Below, piece after piece: positions 12,255-23,400 of a stretch of 64,000 bases of DNA. The translations under genes and the position numbers were made by a program. Numbering within the stretch: position 1 is the stretch's first letter; the number at the start of each line of letters is the position of its first letter. Under the pieces are notes generated by a model. It saw nothing but the letters and a program-made list of their open reading frames with translations, was not told the DNA's origin and searched no databases. Origin of the DNA: Chlorops oryzae (taxonomy: Eukaryota; Arthropoda; Insecta; Diptera; Chloropidae); NCBI GenBank assembly GCA_020466095.1, contig CM035808.1, positions 47,252,893-47,316,892 on the forward strand, written 5' to 3'.

Positions 12255-13325
12255 GCCTTTTTATACCCAGCGTAAGCGGGGTATATTAGTTTTGTGCAAA
12301 TCTTGTAACAGGGAGAATTAAGCTCCGGAGATATAGAAAATATATATATAGAAATGATCAGGATCAAAAACTGAATCGATTTAGACATGTCCCTGTCCTC
12401 GTCCGTCCGCTCCCTGTCCGTCCGTCCTGTCCGTCTGTCCGTCCGTCCGTGGTCGGATCTCCTCCGAAACGGCTGAACCAATTAAGTCGAAATTTGGCAC
12501 ACATGTATATCGGGGTCCGAGTATGATCCTAAGTAAAAATGGAAGACATCCGCCCACTGCCACGCCCACAAATGAATTTATTGTGTTTTCAATAAAATGC
12601 TTGTAGCTTGCGAACCTCTCAACACATTCCATTGATATTTGGTGTGCTGGTAAACTACGAAAAGGGACATTTCCTGGCAAAAAATGGACGCCGCCCTCCT
12701 CGAGCCACGCCCACAAATAAGCCCAAAAATAAGGGCTTATCGTAACTTGTGAAGTAAAAGGCGTAGAAGCTTCAAATTCGCAGCATAGGTTGACCAAGGC
12801 AAATGAAAGGTGTAGGAACAAAAATTTATGTAGCCCGCCCACTGCCACGCCCACAAATAGAGAATTTTCATAACTTCCGAAGTAAAAGGCGTAGAAGCCT
12901 CAAATTCGCAACATAGGTTCACCAAGGCGAGTGCAAGGTGCAGGAAAAAATATTTTATGGCCCGCCCACTGCCACGCCCACAAATGAAGATTTTTCGTAA
13001 CTTCCGAAGTAAAAGGCGTAGAAGCTTCGAATTCGCAACATAGGTTCACCAAGACGAATGAAAGGTGTAGGAAAAAATTTTATGTGGCCCGCCCACTGCC
13101 ACGCCCACAAATGAAGATTTTTCGTAACTTTCGAAGTAAAAGGCGTAGAAGCTTCAAATTCGCAACATAGGTTCACCAAGACGAATGAAAGGCGTAGGAA
13201 AAAATTTTTTGGCCCGCCCACTGCCACGCCCACAAATAGAGAAGAAATACATAGTGCGCTCATAATGTCGGGACGCTGGGTATTTCAAAGTCGGACTTGA
13301 CCGACTTTAGCTTTCTTACTTGTTT
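12255..13325 (+). mobile_element. INE-1/DINE-1-like element, copy 1
   Basis: It starts TTTTATACCCAGCG and GGGGTATATTAG, followed by a GTAACAGGGAG block, a GTCC/GTCT tetranucleotide tract and ATCAGGATCAAAAACTGAA. It then carries several units of about 125 bp containing CCACTGCCACGCCCACAAAT, and ends with GACCGACTTTAGCTTTCTTACTTG. The order and motifs parallel Drosophila INE-1/DINE-1 (non-autonomous Helentron). It is the reverse-oriented sister of the copy at 20.1-21.2 kb. The minus-strand frames here are artefacts of the repeat units. Confidence 0.7.
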
Positions 13326-13675
13326 CATTTTCAGTTTGGGGCCATTTTGCATTGGGGCCATTTTTCAGGGAGCCCTCAAGGACTTTTCAAAATAGAAAAC
13401 TAAAAAGTCGTCCTTACAGTGTTTTTAGATGCCACCTATCGAAAAATCAACAAAACTTCAAAATCCCTTTCAGGGTGCCGTAGTCGGCAAGACTCATATA
13501 AATTCCACGATAAAATAGCGAACTCGAGGCGAGCTCGTTGCAAACGTTTCGAATTCTTATCGCATTTTCTCTTCGAATCGAATTCGAATCGAACGCAAAA
13601 TACGATAAAAGCGCGATATCGCGAAAATTGCCTTCCGCGAATTCGAATTCGATTCGAATTCTTTAAAGTATTTCT

Positions 13676-13795
13676 GCCTTATTCGTAGAAATGCTAAAAT
13701 GGAATTTAGCTAAAAAGCATTTTCATTTCATATATTTTTGACAGTAAAGTCATCGTAAAAAAGATTTAAACAACGTTTTATTTCTATGAATAAGG
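13676..13795. mobile_element. 120-bp MITE, GCCTTATTC ends
   Basis: GCCTTATTCGTAGAAAT at the left is mirrored by ATTTCTATGAATAAGGC at the right. It adjoins the right arm of the foldback complex and may have inserted there. Confidence 0.55.
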
Positions 13796-13931
13796 CTATT
13801 TGTGTTTAGTGCGCACGAAACTTTAATTCTCGAAAGTAGTTTTGTTAATTTGTTTCCAAATCGCAAGGCATTCGAGGTAAATATAGAATCAAGCTAAACT
13901 TATAAACGAAAAAAAGTCATTCATTTCAATT

Positions 13932-14010
13932 CGGCGAAGACGGTGTAATGGGTAAGCAGACGAGAAATGTGATTAGAAATCGAGAGGTTCGGTGTTCAAA
14001 TCCCACAGCC
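13932..14010 (+). other. tRNA-like sequence followed by a T run
   Basis: GGTGTAATGGGTAAGCAG resembles an A box and GGTGTTCAAATCCCAC a B box. A run of more than ten T follows about 40 bases downstream. It resembles the tRNA-like inserts at 4.8-5.2 kb in organisation and is probably a SINE head rather than a working tRNA. Confidence 0.4.
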
Positions 14011-14823
14011 GGTGGATTCAAAAGCGTGGTTACCAGCATTAGACCGTTTTTTTTTTTGTTTTTTATACCGAAAATACTCTTATAATAAACTGTTATTTGA
14101 ATTTTACATTAAATATAAAAATTAATGATTTTTTTTGCTAATCGAATATGACAGAAAATTCGACAAAAAGGCGAATCGAATATGATAAAAAATTCGAATA
14201 AAGCGCGATAGCAAAACGATAGTAAAATACGATAAAAAATGCGATAAAAATATGAATCGCGTAAAAAGGTGACTCCCTCACGAATTCGAATTCGATTCGA
14301 GCTCGCCGCGAAGAGTTTGCACGTCAAAAAGAATTCGATTCGAATTCGATTCGAACTCGTTGTGCTTATTGGGGTCTTAACGAAATCGCGGCAACAAAAC
14401 CACACTAAACTAGTGTTATTTTAAATAGAAAAAACAATTTCAGTTTGTGCATTTGAACCAAGGAAACTCAAATTGAATTCAATTATTGTCAATTATTGAC
14501 TAGTGTAAAGAATGCTACAGTTGGAATCTTTTTGATTTGCATGGCGAAGAAAAACAGAACAAAAAACAGCACATTTACGAAAAACAGAACATTTTTGCAC
14601 ACTCCTGGAGAAGGTGGAAAGTGGACCATGACCAGGAAGAACGGTTAGCATGGAAACCGGAAGTATTTAGCCTCAAATGAGTCCCAAATGTAAACAAATA
14701 TATTTCAAAATTTTTGATTTTTTGAATTTTTGCCTGAAAATATGCAATGTTTTCGATCTCCCTATCGGCATCACCCTTGGCTCAAAAGTGTATAAATAAC
14801 ATGACAATAGCTGAGCTCGATCA

Positions 14824-16278
14824 GTGCGGGGCAGGGTTTGGACTATACTCCGATCGGAGTAGATCTACCCCTTTTTTATTTTAAATTTCCTCCTCGAAAT
14901 CTACTCCGATTTTTTCACTTACCAACTAAATAATTCTCCATTGAAATCTAATTTGTCCTCTCGAAAATTTTTTTTCCACTTCACCAAACTTCAGAAAAAA
15001 AATAATATTTGTAAACTATAAGTTCTCAAATTCCTTTTTTTTGTAATTATTCAATTCCAAAATTTCGATTTTCGGTTTAAAGGTTCGCAAGATGAAACGA
15101 AAATTGTTTATTGTTGTTCCCTCGTTCGGCCAAACAAATTTGTTTGTTTTCCTAATATTTCATGATGTCAATAACTGTTATCCATTTAATTGCTTGGACT
15201 CGATTTTGGTTAGGAAGGAGAAAAAAGTAAGTAAATTTGTAACATGTTATTCAGCTATATTAATGTTTGCTTCAAAGATAAATTGTTGACCTATTTTTTT
15301 TTGATGTCGAATCATGAGAAATTCCAATTTACTACCCATAAAATTTCATTTCTACTCCGATTTTTCTGGTCTTCTACTACGAAATGGGATTTCCGTAGTC
15401 CGAACACTGCACTATGGGTAAAAATGCACGAATAAACATTTTGTTCTCAACTGTTGTCTAGTGCACACTCGGAGTAGGCCAAAAATGACTTTTGTTTGAT
15501 TTTCGATTTGAATATTTTCGCATTGGCACGCTGTCAAAGTAGAAGCTTCGTTACACGTGTTTTCGTCGATTAAAATTGGCGTTTGATATCGAATTTCGAC
15601 GGGCTGAAAACGGAGAAATTGAAAAAGATAAAAATAAAAAAAAATATGGAATGTAATACTGATGGTATGTAGTATTTACAGCATTTGAAGAATAAGCGTT
15701 ATCTTATGTGTGTTTAGAGATAAAATAAGGTTTGTGAGTTCTCCTAGAATAATAAAAAATAAAACAGATCTTTGAATTCAAAGACCTGTAACTTATTTTA
15801 GGTCACCTAGGGTCAGCAAAAAATTTAAACCACATAATAGAACATCTTATTCTGATATCATATATAATTACTTTTGCTCCTACTATTTGCAACTCTGGTC
15901 TCTATGCCCATTTTTAGAAACCTATCGCATTAAAAATGCTGAATTGTTTGAAGTATGGAATTCGGAAAAAGATGCATCAAGGAAAAAAAAAACGCTAGCT
16001 CTTTGTGATTTTATATTAAATCGCATCTGTAAAGGCTCCGAGGAACAGACAAACGATTTCGTTACCAAAAAAGCTGCAAATATTGCAAGAAATATGGATC
16101 GTCGATGGCAAACAGCTGCCAGAAACCGTACTTTTTTTGAAAAAATGTTCCGCCATTTTGAATTTTGAAATTTCGAGTCCATAATCGTAATCAGCACCCT
16201 CGAAAACCCCAATATTCAGAAGCCTAGATTTTTGGCCAGAAAAAGTGGTATTTTTACCCATAGTGCACTGGTGCGGGG
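14824..16278. mobile_element. hAT-like composite with perfect 8-bp target duplication
   Basis: GTGCGGGG is repeated exactly at 14,824-14,831 and 16,271-16,278. The enclosed 1,439 bp starts CAGGGTTTGGACTA and ends CCATAGTGCACTG. CAG...CTG-type ends and an 8-bp duplication are hallmarks of hAT transposons. At 15,401-15,420 an internal junction (GTCCGAACACTGCACTATGG) joins mirror images of the left end (GGACTA) and the right end (CACTATGGGTAAAAAT). The unit therefore looks like two short TIR elements fused back to back under one outer target duplication. Confidence 0.75.
15887..16168 (+). CDS. Unknown 93-residue ORF inside the hAT-like composite
   Basis: The frame is charged and evenly composed, unlike the low-complexity frames around it. 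It is rich in Lys, Arg, Asn and Glu, with a helical-looking middle (ELFEVWNSEKD, DFVTKKAANIARNMDRRW). It could be a remnant of a transposase or of an associated DNA-binding domain, or a host-derived fragment carried by the element. I recognise no family and see no zinc ligands or catalytic motif. The start is simply the first ATG. Confidence 0.25.
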   Translation: MQLWSLCPFLETYRIKNAELFEVWNSEKDASRKKKTLALCDFILNRICKGSEEQTNDFVTKKAANIARNMDRRWQTAARNRTFFEKMFRHFEF

Positions 16279-16397
16279 CCGACCGTCATGACGGAAAGAG
16301 CTCAGCAGTTGAGACATGTTAGTGCCTGTTTGATAATTTTGAGCGGGCATTTTGCCTGACATGTTAAAAAAGGAGAGCATAGTTAAGGAAGGTATTT

Positions 16398-16765
16398 TTG
16401 GGGCATTTAGAGGGTCATTCAGAAGTTCATATAGGGGAGCATTTTAGAGGGCAATTTGGTGGACATTTTGTTGGGCATTTTGGAGGTCATTTTGATGGGC
16501 ATTTTGGTGGGCATTTTGGAGGGCAGTTTGGAGGGAATTTTAGAGGGCATTTTGGTGGGCATTTTGTAGTGCATTTTGGAGGGCAAATTGGAAGTCATTT
16601 TGAAGGGAATTTTTTAGGGCATTTTCGAGGAAATTTTGGTGGGCATTTTGTAAGTCATTTTTGAAGGCATTTTGGAGGGCATTTTGGAGGGAATTTCGGA
16701 GGGCATATTGGAGGGCATTTTGGAGGGAATTTTGGAGGGTATTTTGGAGGGTATTTTTGAGGGCA
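16398..16765 (+). repeat. 12-bp minisatellite, GGGCATTTTGGA units
   Basis: About 30 imperfect units of GGGCATTTTGGA/GGTCATTTTGGT in tandem. It generates false frames (Gly-His-Phe repeats on plus, Pro-Ser-Lys-Met on minus). Confidence 0.9.
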
Positions 16766-16849
16766 TATAAGCAGACATTTGGGACGATAGCCGTTCAAGG
16801 CTACCGTAGCGTTGGCGACGTGGGATAAAAAAGACCACACAATGACGGT

Positions 16850-16985
16850 TACGATGAATGACACGACGAATGACTCGACGACTGACCCAATGACTGACCC
16901 GAAGACTGACCCGACGACTGACCCGACGACTGACCCGACGACTGACCCGACGACTGACCCGACGACTGACCAGACGACTGAAGAC
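16850..16985 (+). repeat. Second minisatellite, GACTGACCCGAC units
   Basis: A tandem array of a 12-base GACGACTGACCC unit, only about 90 bp after the first array. The base composition is very different from the neighbours. It generates the false Arg-Arg-Val-Ser frame on the minus strand. Confidence 0.9.
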
Positions 16986-17485
16986 CCCTAAAGGCCCCGT
17001 GCGTACGGGCCTGACTGACACAAAGAGCGACACGACAACCGAACCGATAGACAGGGATTGCCGCTTTTACAAAGTCGTTAAAGCAGTTCTACTTTGCTCA
17101 AAAAAACCTTTCAACATAAAAAAGAAACGTTTCTTTCCGTTTATCAAACCCGAAATTTCTCTAGGCAATTTAAGAAGCTTCCAATTCACTCTAGTTTCAA
17201 AGGTCACTTGTAGTGATTCGCCGGGCTTTTATCTATTCACAAAGCAGTTAAGTACATCACGGAAAAAAATTCCTTAAATTGAAATTTGGTTTTGATTTAA
17301 AATTCTCTTTTACGAAGACATAATTAAAGGGAATGGGATATGTTGTTGTCTGTAAACAAATTATTGTGCCGCCCTTTCAAAGCAAATATTTTGTCTCGAA
17401 TGCTATAAATTCCAGCGGATTCCATGAAATTTTATTAATCGTCTCATATTTCGGCTTGAGTTATTTACAAAAAAAAAAAAAAAAA

Positions 17486-20400
17486 ATGTTTTATCCAAAT
17501 TCCAAAGACCATCCAAATTTTCATGGTTTCCCGCGTCAGTGTTTGGGCTTAAAAATAAATGGTTCCTGGCCACTGAGTTCCGATTTGGAAGAAAATAATT
17601 CTACTAAAAAGAAAATATTTTTAAATTTATTCTCATCGAAATTTATTGCGATTTTTTACCACTTCTGGTCGTATTATGTCATCGCATCAGTTGGAATAAC
17701 CATATACTTTCAAACGGCTTTTCTCATCAATACATTCGGCGATATTATAATGACAACTGAAAATTGCTGCACGACCTTCATGGGCGCCTTGAACTTTGTA
17801 CGCTTGATTCATCTGCGCTCACATCAGCAACAATTTAAGGATCTCATTGCAAGATTTATAAAGGACATTTGGATTGCGAAGTAGGTCAATGTCAAAATGC
17901 ATCACGTTTCATTTATTTATTTTTTTTTATTTTTATTTCTTTTCTGTCGCCAGAAATATGCACCCTTCAATCGAAAAGGCATGCGAGCGTAATATGCGAA
18001 CTTTTCAGATAATGACAATTCTGTTGTCATGCCTTATTGGAATGTACTGCATTCTGCCGTTGGTTATACTATTCTTCGACGATGAAATCGATGCAGACGA
18101 TAAGCCTTTTCCATACAAAATGATTTTTCCATTTAATGCTCAATTAAGTTATAGTTATCCTTTGACTTATATATTTACGGCTACATCGGGAATTTTCGTT
18201 GTCGTCACTCTATTTGCTGAGGATTCGCTTTTTGGTTTCTTTATCACGTACACGTGCGGTCAATTTCTCATTTTGCATGAAAATATTGACACCATTGTAC
18301 CGGAGGCATATAAAAGTGTCTTGAAGAGAATTGGAAAAGCGAACGCGCTACCATGGCACTTTCAGCGGGAATATGTCCGTCGGCTCAACAAAATCGCCCA
18401 TAAACATAATAAACTAATCGGGTAAGTTACGACCGAGAAGATTTTATGGTTTGAAGATTTGTTTTCTTTTCAATTTTCTTGAGATAGATTTGCGAAATGC
18501 TTGGAAAGCTTTTTCAATCCGATTTTGTTAGTGAATTTCGTCATTTCGTCTATACTGATTTGTATGGTGGGCTTTCAACTTGTAACCGTAAGTAAAGGGA
18601 ACACATTTTGAAGTAATCTCATTCAGTGTAATCTTAGGGCAACGATATGTTCATTGGTGACTATGTCAAATTCGTTATTTATATAACATCATCGTTGTCG
18701 CAACTCTTAATCCTGTGCTGGAACGGTGATACACTCATTCGATTTGTAAGTCTTTTCCCGGCAAATATTTTCGGAGTGCTCAGATTTATGAGAGCGAAAT
18801 AGATATGAAATAAGTGGGCTATTTGCGATTCAGAAGTATGACTCCGAAACAAGTCCGAAACTTTTATAGAGTTCGAAACGAGTTTGAAATTATTCCGAAA
18901 TATGTGGGAGCTATGAGGCTTAGAATCATGATTCCGAAATGAGCCCAAAACAAGTGGGAACTATGAGGCTTAGCAGTATGACTCCGAAATAATTCCGAAA
19001 TAAGCGGGAATTAAAAGTTTCAGCAACATGTACCCAAAATGAGTCCGAAATTTTTATAATATTTGAGGCTAAGAAATATGAGTCCGAAACGATTTCGAAA
19101 TTATTCCTAAATACGTATGTGAGAGATGTATGTATGTATGTATGTATGTATTTATTTATTTAGCTATTATTAGCTAATACAATTTTTTCCTTTACATATT
19201 GTACAATCGTTTCTATACTCATTCATATGTCTCTTTCACAAAATGTATTATATTATTTTACTCTTAAATCTATAAAAATTTGTTTCTGTTTTTATTTCAT
19301 TTGGTAGATCATTAAATAAACTAAGCCCCTTTAACAATAAACTGTTCTGGGCTGCCCTTGAGTGTGCAAAATTGATTCGAAAATTTTCATTGTTTCTTAA
19401 AATATATGGCTGAACATTTGCTACGTATCTTAGTTGTGCACTCAGGTACTCTGGTAATTCCTTATATTTAATTTTAAATATAAATATCATCACATTTGCT
19501 ATTATTCTCTGTTTAACGGATAACCATTTCAAACACTCAAGCATCGCTCTGCCTGTTACTCTTGCCCCGTATAAGAGAACTATTCTCATGGCCTTGTTTT
19601 GTAACCTTTGTAGTCTACTAATATTTTGTTGCGAACTTAAAAATAGGACAGTCGAACAATATTCAAAATGTGGCTTTATAATGACATTGTAGATATTTAT
19701 AGCACTAGACAATGATAATTTTTTTCTGATTCTTCTAAAAAACCCAACTTTCTTCGCTATTTTCTTACATATATAGTCAACATGCGCATCGAATTTTAAT
19801 TTATTGTCCAGAATTACTCCCAAGTACTTAATTTGCGTAACTATTTCTATGACATTACTATTTATAACTATATCTACCCCCGCCTCTCCATTTATTACCA
19901 TTGCTTTTGTTTTATTTATATTTAGACTAAGTTTATTCATCTCAAAGTATCTGTTGACTAGATTGAGGTCATTGTTGATCTTTCTAATACATTCATCTGC
20001 GCTTCTTCCACTCACATATAATAGGGTATCGTCAGCAAACATATTAATCTTTGAACTCTGCACTATATTCTCTATATCATTTACATATATTAAAACAAGT
20101 AAGAAAGCTAAAGTCGGTCAAGCCCGACTTTGAAATACCCAGCGTCCCGACATTATGAGCGCACTATGTTTTGCTTCTCTATTTGTGGGCGTGGCAGTGG
20201 GAAGGCAACATAAATTATTTCCCTACACCTTTCATTCGCCTTGGTGACCCTATGTTGTGAATTTGAAGCTTCTACGCCTTTTACTTCGGAAGTTACGAAA
20301 AATCTTTATTTGTGGGCGTGGCAGTGGGAGGGGCAAAAAAAATTTTTTCCTACACCTTTCATTCGCCTTGGTGAACCTATGTTGCGAATTTGAAGCTTCT

Positions 20401-23400
20401 ACGCCTTTTACTTCGGAAGTTACGAAAAATCTTCATTTGTGGGCGTGGCAGTGGGCGGGCCGCATAAAATTTTTTCATACACCTTTCATTCGCCCTGGTG
20501 AACCTATGTTGCGAATTTGAAGCTTCTACGCCTTTTACTTCGGAAGTTATGAAATTTCTCTATTTGTGGGCGTGGCAGTGGGCGGGCTACATAAATTTTT
20601 GTTCCTACACCTTTCATTTGCCTTGGTCAACCTATGCTGCGAATTTGAAGCTTCTACGTCGTTTACTTCGGAAGTTACGATAAGACCTTATTTTTGGGCT
20701 TATTTGTGGGCGTGGCTCGAGGAGGGCGGCGTCCATTTTTTGCCAAAAAATGTCCCTTTTCGTAATTTACCAGCACACCAAATATCAATGGAATGTGTTG
20801 AGTGGTTCGCAAGTTACAAGCATTTTATTGAAAACACAATAAATTAATTTGTGGGCGTGGCAGTGGGCGGATATCTCCCATTTTTACTTAGGATCATACT
20901 CGGATCCCGATATACCTGTGTGCCAAATTTCGACTTGATTGGTCCAGCCGTTTCGGAGGAGATCCGACCACGGACGGACGGACAGACGGACAGACGGACA
21001 GACGGACAGACGGACAGACGGACAGACGGACGGACGGACGGACAGACGGACATGTCTAAATCGATTCAGTTTTTGATCCTGATCATTTCTATATATATTT
21101 TTCTATATCTCCGGAGCTTAATTCTCCCTGTTACAAGATTTGCACAAAACTAATATACCCCGCTTACGCTGGGTATAAAAACAGTAGCGTTCCTAATATA
21201 GCGCCCTGCGGTACGCCCAGTTCTACTCTCCTTTGATTTGATAATTCGTTCGCCACTTTAGTTCTCTGCATTCTTCCAGATAGGTAGCTGTCAAACCATC
21301 TCAGTTCCACATCCTTCACTCCATATTTCTCTAATTTCATCAACAATAATTTTCTGTCGAGGGTTTCAAACGCTCGCTGCAGGTCAAGGAAAACCGCCAC
21401 TATGACTTTCCTTGAATCGATTTCTTCCTTCCATTTGGCAATTAGCAGATTAATAAGTGACTCACAGCTGTGCTTGTTTCGAAAACCTGATTGGTTTTCC
21501 GACAATAGTTTATGTTGCTCAAAATGTGATGTAAGTTGTTTATGTACAATTTTTTCAATAATTTTACTCTCCAATGCTAGGGTATTTATTGGTCTGTAGT
21601 GCTCAGGTTTTTCCGCATTTTTTACTTTTTCAATTGGAACCACTCGTGACTCTTTCCAACATTTAGGAAAGACTCCTTGACTTAGTGAGTAATTTATTAT
21701 TTTTAATAAGCAGGGCCCAACCATATCATACACTTGCGTCAGCATGCCTACCGATAGATGTTTAAAGTCTTTTTTATTGTTCATTGTTTTCATAATGTCC
21801 ATCAATTCACCCGAATTTATTGTTGTAAATTTAAACACGTTTTCGCTCGCCGTGATTATATTCTCATAACTTTTTTGTGGTATGCTATTGTGTATTGTCC
21901 TTATACTATCAACAAAGAAATTATTTAATGCATTAGAAATATCTATTTGGTTTATCTCCGTTGTTTCATTAGTTTTTAGTCTATTTATTTCTTTTTTTTC
22001 TTCATTTAACACCAGTTTTTTAATATTTCTCCACATTGTTTTTTGATCTCTTGATGCGCCTATGCAGCTCTGCACATATTCATTTTTTGACTTTTTTAGC
22101 TCATTTACGTAGCTATTTCTACATTCTTTGTATTTTTTCCAATCAGCTAAACTTTCCGTTATCACAGCCACCCTATATAAATATATTTTATTTCTCCTTA
22201 TGTTGCGCAGTCGATTGTTGTACCACATATCACAGTTTGTTACAATATTCACAGTCTTTGTTTTCATCATATCTTTCAGAGCATTACTTAAAATAGTGTT
22301 GAATTGCACTGCCATTATATCACAGCTTGTTTGATGTTCTACGCCCGACAGATTACTTCTAGTTAAAATATCACAGAATTTCCTTTTACTAAATTGAATT
22401 GCATTAATGTTTTTAACAGTGGGACGCTTTACCTGCCGCCTCACTCCAATTATTATAATTATTGATTCGTGGTCACTTATTTTAAATTTATTCTCTATTT
22501 CGGTTTTAATGTTCGTTATGTTGGTTACTATGTAATCTATCAGCGTTGATGACGTTGCCGTTATTCTTGTTGGTGTCTCTACTATTTGTTCAAGCGCGTT
22601 ATCAATCATTGCCTGGTGTATCCTGGTTTTATAGCCGCTGCTGTCCAACCAGTTTATGTTGAAATCGCCCATTATTAATATTTGACTCATCATGTCCATT
22701 TCATCTAACCTTGATGAAAGAAAGTCGCAAAACTCTGCTTCCGGCGAGTTCCTTCTGTTCGGCGATCTGTATACAACGACTAATGTATATGTCATTTCCC
22801 GCAGCTGTACTTTAGTTATTAACCACCAAATTTTTTTATCAAGAGCTATTTCTTGTTTAGATTCAATTATCCAGTCTTTTTTTATATATAATGCCACGCC
22901 ACCGGTATGATTGGATGCACTATCACATCGCACTAACTTATACTCCTCCAATGCAATTTCCGAATTGTTTATTTCGCTTGTCAAGTGTGTCTCCGATATG
23001 CTTACAAAATCAAAGTCCGATTCCGATATTATCACTTGAAGTTGCTCAAAGTTTGCACGAATTCCGCCTATATTGAGGTATAAGCATTTAATATATTGCC
23101 TTGGTTGCTAGTACTTGACTCGCTCTTCTTCTTGTTTCATCCTTCTCTGCAGCATCACACAGTTTACATCCCTGCTATCGTGATCGGTTTTGATATCCGT
23201 TAACTTCAATTGCTCCTTGGCTTTCACACAGTTAATGCACTTCAACGCAGCACTGTCACATTCCTTATGCTGGTGCCCTGCACCACCACACTTTGCACAT
23301 CTTTGCTCTTTTTCTCTGCACACCGTTGATTTGTGGTTAAACCCCCAGCACTTAAAACATCGTAGCACATTTAAGCACTCGTATACTGCACATCTGTCCC

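Larger units (their letters stand above)
11579..14372. mobile_element. Foldback-like composite element with long inverted arms
   Basis: The outermost ends CCCAATAAACACAA and TTGTGCTTATTGGG are inverted. Inside them, about 340-bp arms (11,655-11,995 and 13,330-13,665) are nearly perfect reverse complements and encode mirror-image short frames. Arms and ends are packed with GAATTCGATTCGAATTCG-type palindromes. The inner space is held by an INE-1-like element. Further GAATTCGATTCG arrays at 14,270-14,355 precede the right end. No target duplication was found at the outer ends, so this may be several nested elements rather than one. Confidence 0.55.
1..17485. other. Repeat-rich region without a recognisable host gene
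   Basis: No open frame here has gene-like composition, splice structure or a recognisable domain, apart from a short unknown ORF inside a transposable element at 15,887-16,168. The stretch is AT-rich with many homopolymer runs and miniature inverted-repeat elements, listed separately. The subregions 1,080-1,760, 1,880-3,120, 5,500-6,290, 6,350-8,280 and 9,400-11,570 show nothing assignable beyond low-complexity runs. A GC-richer patch at about 10,470-10,700 looks like a retroelement remnant but has no intact frame. Confidence 0.7.

Noticed and set aside
12140..13263. Several minus-strand ORFs containing WAWQWAG and LCCEFEAST repeats
   Set aside because: They are the tandem units of the INE-1-like element. 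The same frames recur in the 20 kb copy, with frameshifts between units.
11500..13688. Two near-identical ORFs (MFLDATYRKINKTSKS...) in opposite orientation
   Set aside because: They are the two inverted arms of the foldback complex. The protein is dominated by translated GAATTCGATTCG repeats.
16614..17033. Minus-strand ORF with SRRVSRRV and PSKMPSK repeats
   Set aside because: It is a read-through of two minisatellites.
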